64,000 nt of DNA. Source: Mycolicibacter longobardus (GTDB taxonomy: Bacteria > Actinomycetota > Actinomycetes > Mycobacteriales > Mycobacteriaceae). The first letter of the stretch is position 1. Each line of letters starts with the position of its first letter. A model generated the notes under the pieces. It had not been told where the DNA came from. It saw only the letters and a list, made by a program, of their open reading frames with translations, and ran no database searches. This document shows, piece after piece, positions 45,045-53,489 of the stretch. The DNA lies in contig NZ_LQPG01000030.1 in assembly GCF_002102265.1 (NCBI RefSeq), positions 62,001 through 126,000 on the forward strand, read 5' to 3'. A program made the translations under genes and the position numbers.

Positions 45045-46240
45045 CGCGAACTCAACAGCAGCGAACCCGCGATTGGGCCGCCACCGACTCCGACCGCGAC
45101 CACCTCCGGTGTCTTCGGGACCTGGCGATCACCGCCTTCCTCCCAGAGCTGGACGCAGGCCTCGTGCAGAAAGCCCATGCCGTGCAGCCGTCCTCCGGAC
45201 AGTTGCCCGCCGCTGGTGTTCAGCGGCAGCGGGCCGTCCGGCGCGATCGCCGCTCCCCCTTCGATGAACTGACCGGCCTTTCCAGGCCCGCAGAACCCGA
45301 GAGCTTCCAACCACATGATCGTCAGGAAGCTGAAACCGTCGTAGAGCTGCGCCATGTCAACGTCGCCGACGGTGAGCGCCGTGTTGTCCCACAGGCTGGC
45401 CGCGGAGTCGTGCGCCGCCATGGTGGTGATGGAACCGCGCTGCTCCCAGGTCGCGCGCTCGTAGCAGGCCGGCCCGACGGATTCCACGGTCAGCGGGTGG
45501 CGCGGCAATCCCTTGGCCGCCGCCCGGTTCGAGACGATCACGGCCGTCGCACCGTCACACGGCACATCGCAGTCGTAGAGGCACAGCGGCTCGGAGATCA
45601 TTCGTGCCGTGAGGTAGCCGTCCAGCGAGAGCGGATCCCGGTATACCGCATCAGGATTGCGCCCGGCGTTGGCACGCGCGTTGAGTGCGATCGCCGCCAG
45701 CTGGGTCCTGGTCATTCCGTAGTCGTGCATGTAGCGCATCGCGGGCATCGCCAGCCAATTCACCGCCGACACCGCGCCGTAGGGAGCCAACGCCGCGATC
45801 TGAGGTGGCAGCGCGCCCCCGGCACCGAGCACAGTCGACGCCCTGCCGCCGCCGGCCTGCTGGGCGGCGGTGGACTCCCACACCGACCGGAACACGATGA
45901 CGTGGTTGGCCAGCCCGAGGGTCACCGCCATGCACGCCTCGATGACGGGCCCGATCTGACCGGCGGTCTCGAGCCCGGACATGAACCAACGGGAGCGAAG
46001 CCCCAACGCATTGCGGACATCGGTGACGTCCGCACCCGAGAAGCCGGCCATGGCGCCACCTGCGGCACCGGGGTAACTGGCGATTCCGTCGATGTCGTCG
46101 TAGGACAAGCCGGCGTGGGACACCGCGCGGTCCACTGCCTCAAGCGTGAGATCGAGGCCGGTGCGCCCCAGCCGGCGACCCACCGCCGACTTGCCCGCTC
46201 CGGTGAGCACTGCCTTCCCGTCGAACGGTCCACCCCTCAC
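45041..46240 (-). CDS. thiolase-like / Ltp-type aldolase protein
   Basis: 399 aa from a GTG at 46240; the open frame runs on to 47683 without homology. The thiolase fold is clear (ALGLRSRWFMSGLETAG, GMTRTQLAAIALNARANAGRNPDAVYRDPL, CDGATAVIVSNRAAAKGLP) but the catalytic Cys near residue 90 is absent, as in Ltp2-type retro-aldolases that cleave steroid side chains together with a DUF35 partner. The DUF35 gene overlaps its start by 4 bp, supporting a complex. Confidence 0.85.
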   Translation of the reverse strand: MRGGPFDGKAVLTGAGKSAVGRRLGRTGLDLTLEAVDRAVSHAGLSYDDIDGIASYPGAAGGAMAGFSGADVTDVRNALGLRSRWFMSGLETAGQIGPVIEACMAVTLGLANHVIVFRSVWESTAAQQAGGGRASTVLGAGGALPPQIAALAPYGAVSAVNWLAMPAMRYMHDYGMTRTQLAAIALNARANAGRNPDAVYRDPLSLDGYLTARMISEPLCLYDCDVPCDGATAVIVSNRAAAKGLPRHPLTVESVGPACYERATWEQRGSITTMAAHDSAASLWDNTALTVGDVDMAQLYDGFSFLTIMWLEALGFCGPGKAGQFIEGGAAIAPDGPLPLNTSGGQLSGGRLHGMGFLHEACVQLWEEGGDRQVPKTPEVVAVGVGGGPIAGSLLLSSR

Positions 46241-46698
46241 GGCGCCGCCTCCGCCGGACGGAACAGCGGCACCCACACCGTCTCCTCGCCCCCCAGCGGC
46301 GTCCACTCTTCGAAGCACACCTCGACCGGCATGCCGATCTGCGCAGCCACGCCTGTGTCTCCGATGGAAACGCCGACGAGATTGGAGATCAGCCGCACAT
46401 CCGGTTCGTCGGCCAGCTCGACCATCACGACGATGTAGGGCGGGTCGAAGCCGGGTATCCACGCCTGCCGGTTGACGGTGAACGCCGCGATCCGGCCCTT
46501 GCCGGAGACCGCCTCGGGTGCCACGTCGCGGCTCCGGCAGCGCCAGCACACCGGGGCGGGCGGGTGGAAGAAGCGGGCACACGTGTGGCACCGCATGATC
46601 AGTAGCTCGCCGGATCTGCCCCCGGTCCAGAATGCTTCCGATCCCGGTGCGGGCGGCGCGACCAGTCGGAACGGCGGCCGCTCGTACGTACCGGTCAC
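46237..46698 (-). CDS. DUF35 OB-fold/zinc-ribbon protein
   Basis: 153 aa. Zinc-ribbon cysteines CHTCARFF...CWRC at about residues 37-54, then an OB-fold acyl-CoA-binding half. DUF35 proteins (ChsH2 C-terminus type) partner Ltp aldolases or MaoC hydratases. GTGA overlap with the thiolase-like gene means fixed co-translation. Confidence 0.9.
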   Translation of the reverse strand: MTGTYERPPFRLVAPPAPGSEAFWTGGRSGELLIMRCHTCARFFHPPAPVCWRCRSRDVAPEAVSGKGRIAAFTVNRQAWIPGFDPPYIVVMVELADEPDVRLISNLVGVSIGDTGVAAQIGMPVEVCFEEWTPLGGEETVWVPLFRPAEAAP

Positions 46699-46716
46699 GA
46701 GGCCGGCCGGTTCCGT

Positions 46717-47598
46717 CTAACCGCCCGGACCATTGGGCCATTTGAGCAGCGAGCCACCGTCGACGCGGATCTGCTGTCCGGTGATGTAGCGACTCTCGTC
46801 GCTGGCGAGGAACACCCCGAGGTTGGCGATGTCCACCGGCTCCACGTAGGGAATCGGCATGGCCTGGAAGAGGGTGAACAGCGGCTCGGCGTCTTCGCGG
46901 GTGGCCTGTTTGCCCTGTTGCGTCAGGTCCGGGCGGAACATGCTGTACATCCCGTCGTTCTGAAGCAGGTGGGTGTTGCAGTTGGTGGGGTGAATGGCGT
47001 TGACCCGAATCATCCGCGGCGCCAGGTGCATACACATCTCTTCGACATATTCGATGATGGTTCGCTTGCTCCATCCGTACCCGCGCCCTCCGGGTCCCAT
47101 GTTCGGGTTGTCGGTGGTGCCGCGGATCATGCCCGCCGTCGAGCCGGTGACGATGATCGACGAGCCGTCTGGCAGGTGGGGAATGGTGACGGCCAGGGTG
47201 TTCATCACGCCGAGCAGGTCCACGTCGCTGGCATCGACAAAGGCCATGGCGTCGTGCGGGCGGCCCATGGACATCGGCAGGATGCCCGCGTTGGCCACGA
47301 CGATGTCGATCTTGCCGAGGTCGGCCACCCCGGCTTCGACCGCATCGCGCAACTCGTTGCGTTCCCGGACGTCGGCTATTCGCGCGACCACTCGACGGCC
47401 CAGTTCCTTGACCGCCCGCTCCGTTTCGGTGAGGTCGTCGGGTGTGGCAAGTGGATAGGGGTTGGATTCGATCTGCCGGCAGATGTCGACCGCGATGATG
47501 TCGGCGCCCTCTTTGGCCATCGCGACGGCATGAGCGCGGCCCTGCCCGCGCGCCGCACCCGTGATGAAGGCGACCTTGCCGTCCAGCCTTCCCGCCAT
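46717..47598 (-). CDS. mycofactocin-type SDR
   Basis: 293 aa from the ATG at 47598 (CTGGAGGG upstream). TGAARGQGRAHA glycine motif, NAGI, and YGWSKRTIIE (Y..K). It has the insert CRQIESNPYPLATPDDLTETE after strand 2 that marks mycofactocin-coupled SDRs, whose NAD stays bound and is recycled by mycofactocin. First gene of the SDR-DUF35-thiolase-like operon (19-bp gap to DUF35), with repeat copy 8 upstream. Confidence 0.92.
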   Translation of the reverse strand: MAGRLDGKVAFITGAARGQGRAHAVAMAKEGADIIAVDICRQIESNPYPLATPDDLTETERAVKELGRRVVARIADVRERNELRDAVEAGVADLGKIDIVVANAGILPMSMGRPHDAMAFVDASDVDLLGVMNTLAVTIPHLPDGSSIIVTGSTAGMIRGTTDNPNMGPGGRGYGWSKRTIIEYVEEMCMHLAPRMIRVNAIHPTNCNTHLLQNDGMYSMFRPDLTQQGKQATREDAEPLFTLFQAMPIPYVEPVDIANLGVFLASDESRYITGQQIRVDGGSLLKWPNGPGG

Positions 47599-47690
47599 AC
47601 AACCCTCCAGAGTTAAAAGCATTGTCCGCGAATGCCGTAGCGAACCTTGTGTCGAAGCTAAGACCTCTTCTTTTGCGAGTCAATAGCTTG

Positions 47691-47707
47691 GGACAAATAT
47701 TTGGTTA
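47691..47707 (-). promoter_or_regulatory. putative Mce3R-like operator (copy 8)
   Basis: On the minus strand TAACCAAATATTTGTCC, a close match to consensus, 92 bp before the mycofactocin-type SDR start. Confidence 0.6.
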
Positions 47708-47745
47708 TCCAGTGGTCTTGGTTGATGAAGCGCCTCCCCCCGTGG

Positions 47746-48657
47746 TCACATCGTCGGCGCCGTCACGGTGGTCAGCGTCGGGTCACGGGTGTCCATGATC
47801 GCGTCGAGGTTGCCCGCGATGTCTTCAGCGGTGATCCCCTCCTTGAAGAAGCCGCGGCTGCACACCACGGCGATACGTGACACGGCGCCCATGCCGATCT
47901 GGAGCACTTCGCCGTTGAGCAGGCACGAGGGGTGCGCCAGGAACGCAGCCGCCGGCGCGCACAACTCGGGCGGCATGCTGGCGTTGATCTGATCCATCAC
48001 TTCTGACGTCATCGACATGACCGCCGCAACCTTGTCGGAGTGCGCCGCGGACAGACGGGTAAGAGCCCGCGGTGCAATCGCATTGACTCCGATGCCGTAC
48101 TTCGGGCCTTCGGTCGCGAGGTTGCGCGTGAGGCCGAACACCGCGCCCTTGGCAGCGCCGTAGCTGCTCAGCTCGGGGATGCCGCCGAGCATGGCCTCCG
48201 AGATGGTGTTCACCACACGCCCGCTCCCCGACTCGACCAGATGAGGCCACGCCGCCTTCGTCACGAACACGGTCCCCAGGTAGTGCACGTCGAGCATGGC
48301 GCGGAACTGGTCAGCGGTCAGGTCCTCGAACAGTCCCGGATCGTGAATGCCTGCGTTGTTGACCACCGCGTCCACCCGGCCGTAGGCGTCGAGGGCGGCC
48401 TCCACGATCGAAGCGGCCCCTCGCTCGTCGGCGACCGACGCGTGGCACGCAACGGCCCGCCCGCCGGCGTCGGTGATCTCGCCTGCCACGGCGTCGGCCG
48501 GCGTGTGTGAGGTTCCGCCTCCATCGATGCCGCCGCCGCTGTCGGCGACCACGACCTGCGCGCCCTTCGCGGCAAGCAGCAACGCGTGCGCGCGCCCGAG
48601 GCCGCGGCCCGCGCCCGTGACGATGACGACTCTGCCGTCAAAGTTCAGCGCAGTCAT
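47746..48657 (-). CDS. short-chain dehydrogenase/reductase, HSD17B4-like
   Basis: 303 aa. TGAGRGLGRAHALLLA, NNAGI, and YGAAKGA (Y..K). Like the SDR at 2364-3293 in general layout and in its C-terminal stretch (HPSCLLNGEVLQIGMG versus SRSCDLTHQNYSACAG). Last gene of the five-gene minus-strand operon that starts at 53397; it follows the ALDH gene by 2 bp. Confidence 0.9.
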   Translation of the reverse strand: MTALNFDGRVVIVTGAGRGLGRAHALLLAAKGAQVVVADSGGGIDGGGTSHTPADAVAGEITDAGGRAVACHASVADERGAASIVEAALDAYGRVDAVVNNAGIHDPGLFEDLTADQFRAMLDVHYLGTVFVTKAAWPHLVESGSGRVVNTISEAMLGGIPELSSYGAAKGAVFGLTRNLATEGPKYGIGVNAIAPRALTRLSAAHSDKVAAVMSMTSEVMDQINASMPPELCAPAAAFLAHPSCLLNGEVLQIGMGAVSRIAVVCSRGFFKEGITAEDIAGNLDAIMDTRDPTLTTVTAPTM

Positions 48658-48659
48658 GT

Positions 48660-50144
48660 CTACTGCGCCGGGTAGGCGACGGATTTGACCTCGGTGTACT
48701 GGCTGAATCCCACCAAGCCGTTCTGGCGGCCCACGCCGCTGTCCTTGTAGCCGCCGAACGGCGTGTCCGCGCCGTAGCCGGCAGTGCCGTTGAGGCCGAT
48801 GAACCCTGCCCGCAGCCGGCGGGCTACCGCAAGCGACCGGTCCAGCGAGCTCGACATGACGTTTCCGGCAAGGCCGTACACGCTGTCATTGGCGATGCGC
48901 ACCGCGTCGTCCTCGTCTTCGTAGGGGATGACAACCAACACCGGCCCGAAGATCTCTTCCTGTGCGATCGTCATCGCATTGTCGACATCGGTGAAAAGGG
49001 TCGGGCTCACCCAGAATCCCTTGTCGAATTCGGTTGGCGGCTCGGTGCTTCCGACCAGCATCGTGGCCCCCTCATCGACTCCCTTTCGGATGTAGCCGAA
49101 GATGCGGTCACGCTGCTTCGCCGAGATGACGGGCCCGCAGAGAGTACTCGGGTCCTGTGGGTCGCCGGGTTTGATGTTCTCGTAGATCGCCCGCAGGATG
49201 GCGACGCCCTCGTCATAGCGGGATCGCGGCAGCAGCATCCGGGTCGGGGCGGCGCATCCCTGTCCCGCGTGCATCAGTGGGCCGATGCCGATCAGGCAGG
49301 CCGTGTTGAAGTCGGCATCTTCCAACACGATCGTGGCCGACTTGCCGCCGAGCTCGAGGAAAAGCCGCTTCATGGTGGCGGCGCCCTTCTCCATGATCCG
49401 TTTGCCCACCACCGTCGAGCCGGTGAAGGAGATCATGTCCACCTTCGGCGACAGGGTGAGCTCCTCGCCCACCAGGTGATCCGACGCCGTCACGACATTG
49501 ACGACGCCCGGCGGGATATCGGTCTTCTCGGCGATCAGACGGCCCAGCCGAGTGGCGTTGAACGGGGTGTCGGGTGCCGGTTTGAGTACCACCGTGTTAC
49601 CGGTCGCCAACGCCTGACCCAGCTTGTTGATGGTCACTTCGAACGGGAAGTTCCACGGGGTGATCGCGCCCACCACACCGACGGGTTCGTGCCACACCTT
49701 GCGGGTGGTGTTCACGCCGGTGACCGATACCACGGTGTCGCCGAGATCGGTCTCCCACGGGAAGGTCTCGATCAGCCGGGCCGGGTATCTCAGCCCGTCC
49801 GCGAGCGGGGCGTCCAACTGCGGACCGTGCGTGACCGCACGCGGGGCGCCCGCCTCCCTGATCAGCTCATCACGCAGATCTTCGACCTCACCCACGATCG
49901 CCTCGTGCAGCTGCTCCAAACACCGTTTGCGCAGTTGACGATTCGTCGACCAATCGGTCTCGTCGAATGTTCGGCGCGCCGCGTCGATCGCCCGGTTCAT
50001 ATCCGCCTTGGAGGCATCGGCGACTTCGCCGAGGACCTCTTCATTGGCCGGATTGATGTTGGCGAACGTTCCGGACTCGCCGTCGACCAGCTTGCCGTCG
50101 ATCAACATCCTGGCCTCGAACGTGGCCACCGATACCTCAGCCAT
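48660..50144 (-). CDS. aldehyde dehydrogenase (NAD(P)-dependent)
   Basis: 494 aa from the ATG at 50144; a GTG at 50153 is possible. ALDH motifs: FLELGGKS with the catalytic glutamate and GQGCAAPTR with the catalytic cysteine, plus AQEEIFGPVLVV. Full-length and intact. Oxidises an aldehyde to an acid. Near-continuous with the SDRs on either side, so one pathway (alcohol, aldehyde, acid) is plausible. Confidence 0.95.
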   Translation of the reverse strand: MAEVSVATFEARMLIDGKLVDGESGTFANINPANEEVLGEVADASKADMNRAIDAARRTFDETDWSTNRQLRKRCLEQLHEAIVGEVEDLRDELIREAGAPRAVTHGPQLDAPLADGLRYPARLIETFPWETDLGDTVVSVTGVNTTRKVWHEPVGVVGAITPWNFPFEVTINKLGQALATGNTVVLKPAPDTPFNATRLGRLIAEKTDIPPGVVNVVTASDHLVGEELTLSPKVDMISFTGSTVVGKRIMEKGAATMKRLFLELGGKSATIVLEDADFNTACLIGIGPLMHAGQGCAAPTRMLLPRSRYDEGVAILRAIYENIKPGDPQDPSTLCGPVISAKQRDRIFGYIRKGVDEGATMLVGSTEPPTEFDKGFWVSPTLFTDVDNAMTIAQEEIFGPVLVVIPYEDEDDAVRIANDSVYGLAGNVMSSSLDRSLAVARRLRAGFIGLNGTAGYGADTPFGGYKDSGVGRQNGLVGFSQYTEVKSVAYPAQ

Positions 50145-50149
50145 CCTGC

Positions 50150-51148
50150 TCACTTCCTTGTTCGGGTGCCGATCGCGGCAAGACGAGCCAGCAGCGGTTG
50201 TGGGAGCACACGGGCCGCCACCGTCATCGCCCGCTGTGAAGCGGTGAGCGGCACCGCCCCGCCACGCATGGCGCCGTATCGCGGTATGCCCATGACGATC
50301 CGGGACATGTGATGCATTCCGCTTGCCGGAAGCAGGCGATTCGATGCCAACAACATCGAGGCATCCGGACCGACCCCGCGGCGGCGGAACGCGCCCCGGT
50401 CCGCCAGCGCCCCCAGCAATCCGTCGGTGAACTTCTCCGGCGGCCGGGCAAAACTCACCGCGAATCGCCCACGACGGTCCATCGTGGTGTGCAACCGCGC
50501 ATACGGCCCGTCGAAATCGCGGCCGTCCGTGGTGCCCGCATCGGTGATGATATCGGTGTCGTAGGTGCCGGTGACCAGAACACTGACCCCCAGACCGAAC
50601 GGACCGATCTCGCCGGCCATCGACTCACCCCACCGCTCGAGAGCACCCTTGGCCGCCGAATAGGCTGCGATTCCCGGCTGCCCGCGCACGCCACCGGCGC
50701 TGGACACCATCACGATGCGGCCGCGGCCCGCTGCCCGCATGCCGGGAAGCAGCGCCTTGGTGAGGGCGACCGGGCCGAACACATGAGTGGCGAACATGCG
50801 CTGCCACAGGTCGGTGTCGGCCTCCTCCACCATTCCCGCAGCGGAGATTCCGGCGTTGTGCACCAGGCCGTAGGGGGCGCCGATGGTCTCTTCGATCACC
50901 TTGGCGGCAGCGGTGATCGAGGCGCCGTCCATGAGATCGAGTTGGACGCCGATCAGTCGCTCGTCGTCGACGTCGGCTCCGGTTGCCTGCCTGAGCAGGG
51001 GCATGCCCCGCTCGGGTGAGCGCATCGCGGCGACCACCGTCCACCCCTCGCGGTAGAGGCGCACGGTCGACGCGAAGCCCAGTCCGCGGGAAGCACCGGT
51101 GATGACGACCGTACGTGGCGCGCCGGCGCCCCGGCGGGTGTCAGCCAT
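50150..51148 (-). CDS. short-chain dehydrogenase/reductase
   Basis: 332 aa from the ATG at 51148; upstream extension overlaps the AveC-like gene without homology. TGASRGLGF, HNAGI, and YSAAKGALE (Y..K). The C-terminal tail of about 80 residues beyond the SDR fold is unlike the other two. It overlaps the AveC-like stop by 8 bp and so is translationally coupled. Confidence 0.9.
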   Translation of the reverse strand: MADTRRGAGAPRTVVITGASRGLGFASTVRLYREGWTVVAAMRSPERGMPLLRQATGADVDDERLIGVQLDLMDGASITAAAKVIEETIGAPYGLVHNAGISAAGMVEEADTDLWQRMFATHVFGPVALTKALLPGMRAAGRGRIVMVSSAGGVRGQPGIAAYSAAKGALERWGESMAGEIGPFGLGVSVLVTGTYDTDIITDAGTTDGRDFDGPYARLHTTMDRRGRFAVSFARPPEKFTDGLLGALADRGAFRRRGVGPDASMLLASNRLLPASGMHHMSRIVMGIPRYGAMRGGAVPLTASQRAMTVAARVLPQPLLARLAAIGTRTRK

Positions 51149-52277
51149 GTACGTTCTCGGGCGCGCACGCTCCCTGCCCCGGTGGCGGCGGCACCACGTC
51201 GGGACGTCCGTGCGGAACGCCGCTCTGCCAGGTGGCCCACTTGCCAACGGAATACGGCCCGACAGCACCCGCCTTCTCGTAATAGCCCTGCGGGTCATAC
51301 ACCTTCGCCTCCGGATACGGCCACGGGCAGGCGACGGAGGTCGCGGCATGGCTGATCTTGATGGCGGCGAACCATCCTCCGTAGGCGAAGTAGGAGATGT
51401 TGATGATGACGAACATGACCAGGAAAGTGCCGAGCTTTGGCCTGCTGGTAAACAGTTTCGCCTTGGCGGAGAGCTTCTCGGCGACAGATTTGCCGGTGTC
51501 GTCGCGGTAGCACAGGATCGCCGCGGGGACCATGACGAAGCAGACCGAGAACGATTCCCAGATCAGCGGAAACTGGAACGTGGTGCCGGCGAACACCGAA
51601 CCGAACGGGATGACCTGCGAGTAGATGTACATGCCGGTGCGCACCAGAAAGATCTCAAGACACGCGTCGAAGATGAAGCCGATGACCAGCGCGAGCAGAC
51701 CGAGGCTGATCAACGGGTGCCGCGAGACGAAGGCGTCGGGACCGCTCTTCGCCTGTTGCCTCCGCAGTATCCACACCGCCGGGAAGTACGGCGCGAAGTA
51801 GAACATGACATAGCCGAAGACCAGGAACGGCTCGACCGTCGGCGACAGCATGACCAACGGCCACGATTCGGGCCAGTGCAGCAGCTCCGGGTTGTAGACG
51901 GCGAACGGGGCCCAGTTCATGATCGGGTCCTGCCACACGATCAGCGTGGTGCACAGGAACATCAACATGATGGGGCTGCCGGGATTACGCCGCCAGCCGA
52001 TGATGAAGATGACGATCAGCGCGATCAGCGCGATCACGGTGCCGACCTCGTGCAGATAGATCCAATGGTCCCACCCGAATATGAAGTGCACCGGGCGCGG
52101 CCGGCCTTCCACGTTCGGATTGGCGATCCGTGGATCCAGGTACCGGCGTGAAGACAACGCGAAGAAGGACAGGAAGGCGACGACGGCCAAGAACCCGGCC
52201 CACCCTCCCCAGTTGATCTTGCGTTCTGGGATGCGTTGGGATCCTCGCTCCGCAACCGCCGGGCTGTTGATGGTCAT
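51141..52277 (-). CDS. AveC-like (spirocyclase AveC family) polytopic membrane protein
   Basis: 378 aa, clearly paralogous to 1027-2154: shared VWQDPIMNWAPFAVYNPEL, SPTVEPF, TGMYIYSQV, ACPWPYPEAK and SVGKWATWQSG. About eight hydrophobic segments. Second gene of the operon that starts with the binding-protein-like gene, 4 bp downstream of that stop. Function in mycobacteria unknown. Confidence 0.85.
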   Translation of the reverse strand: MTINSPAVAERGSQRIPERKINWGGWAGFLAVVAFLSFFALSSRRYLDPRIANPNVEGRPRPVHFIFGWDHWIYLHEVGTVIALIALIVIFIIGWRRNPGSPIMLMFLCTTLIVWQDPIMNWAPFAVYNPELLHWPESWPLVMLSPTVEPFLVFGYVMFYFAPYFPAVWILRRQQAKSGPDAFVSRHPLISLGLLALVIGFIFDACLEIFLVRTGMYIYSQVIPFGSVFAGTTFQFPLIWESFSVCFVMVPAAILCYRDDTGKSVAEKLSAKAKLFTSRPKLGTFLVMFVIINISYFAYGGWFAAIKISHAATSVACPWPYPEAKVYDPQGYYEKAGAVGPYSVGKWATWQSGVPHGRPDVVPPPPGQGACAPENVHG

Positions 52278-52281
52278 CGAT

Positions 52282-53397
52282 TCAGTCCTCTCCGAAGCGA
52301 TCGACTAGGTGCGAATTCACTCCGTCGGCGTCCAGCTGTCGCGCTACCAGATACCCGGCGCCCATCCACGCACGTCGTGTCCACTTACCCAGCGACACAC
52401 GGGTTCCCGGTGCGCCCGAGGCGGCGGGCATCATCTTGACCCGCTCAAGTGCCTCTTTGACTCCGCGCGGACTGAGCGGGTGCGCGTCGGAGAAGGCACG
52501 CACCAACGTCGCAGCGACATCGTGGTTGACCACCGAGACGCAGTACTCCGGGCGGCTGCCGTCATACCTCTTGGCGTAGCGATCCAGCCACGCCTGGCCC
52601 ACCGGGTTCCCCTCGTCGTACTGGTCGACTCCGATCCAGCCCATGAACGCCTTCCACATGATCGGGTTGACCCAGGCGTTCTGGAAGGCGGTGCTGGTGA
52701 ATCGGGGCGGGTCCCAGTCGAGGGCCTCCAGCGCGGGATTGATGAACACGATCCCGAAGCCGAAGCCCAGATGCATGATCGCCTGTGCCTTCGCCTCGTA
52801 GAGGGTCTGTACGGCGGCGTTGATGTCCTGTGCGGTCTGGGCGATGGCGGCTTCGGCCACAATGCGAACACCCTTGCGCGCACAGGCACTTCGGAGGTTC
52901 TTGAGGTAGCTCTCACCGATGAGGCTCTGCTCGACCAGCACTCCGATCTCGGTCAGCCCGCGCTTGGCCGCCAGGTCCACCATGAAGATCGGCTCGTCGG
53001 TCATCGACCCCTGCGGGAATGAGAACGTCCATTCACCGAGGTAGTCGTCGGTGCCGGTCACGCTCACCGAGGGAACGCGGAAGCGCTCCTCGATGGCCTC
53101 GCGCATCGGGACGCAGTTGTCGGTGATGAACGGGCCGAACACCACCAGGCAGCCCTCGTCCACAAGTTCGCCGTAGGCATCGATGACCGCCTTCACCGAT
53201 CCTTTGGGGAGGCCCTCCACTTCCTTGTAGATCATCTCGATGGGCCGATCGATCAGGCCCTGCTGCTGCGCCTCTTCGAAGACCAGCTCGAAGGTCCGGG
53301 TGAAGGACGCCATCAGTTCCTCGGGAAAGCCCGGTGGCAGCGTGAAGTCCATCAGGTAGCCGACCTTGATGGGCTCAGCAGTGCCTTCGTAGGACAT
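52282..53397 (-). CDS. periplasmic-binding-protein-like (type I) protein without signal peptide
   Basis: 371 aa. LivJ-like fold cues: KVGYLMDFTLPPGFPEELM, AVIDAYGELVDEGCLVVFGPFITDN, VPSVSVTGTDDYLG and an extended C-terminal lobe. The N-terminus (MSYEGTAEPIKVGYL) has no signal peptide or lipobox, and no permease or ATPase gene is near. It may be a cytosolic ligand sensor or carrier for the pathway substrate. Heads the operon binding-protein-AveC-SDR-ALDH-SDR with repeat copy 9 upstream. Confidence 0.8.
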   Translation of the reverse strand: MSYEGTAEPIKVGYLMDFTLPPGFPEELMASFTRTFELVFEEAQQQGLIDRPIEMIYKEVEGLPKGSVKAVIDAYGELVDEGCLVVFGPFITDNCVPMREAIEERFRVPSVSVTGTDDYLGEWTFSFPQGSMTDEPIFMVDLAAKRGLTEIGVLVEQSLIGESYLKNLRSACARKGVRIVAEAAIAQTAQDINAAVQTLYEAKAQAIMHLGFGFGIVFINPALEALDWDPPRFTSTAFQNAWVNPIMWKAFMGWIGVDQYDEGNPVGQAWLDRYAKRYDGSRPEYCVSVVNHDVAATLVRAFSDAHPLSPRGVKEALERVKMMPAASGAPGTRVSLGKWTRRAWMGAGYLVARQLDADGVNSHLVDRFGED

Positions 53398-53446
53398 CTG
53401 ATCTCCTGGAATCCGCTTTTCAGGGAAAGGGTTTGAAATTTTTGCT

Positions 53447-53462
53447 ACCTAATATTTGTTCA
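53447..53462 (-). promoter_or_regulatory. putative Mce3R-like operator (copy 9)
   Basis: ACCTAATATTTGTTCA shares its core with copy 6 and lies 49 bp before the binding-protein-like gene, thus before the five-gene operon. Confidence 0.6.
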
Positions 53463-53489
53463 CGACCCTAACTCCGGGTCAGGGTGAGG

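Noticed and set aside
45041..47683. 880-codon thiolase extended upstream
   Set aside because: Homology starts at the GTG 46240; the upstream part covers the DUF35 and SDR genes, which are the real ones.
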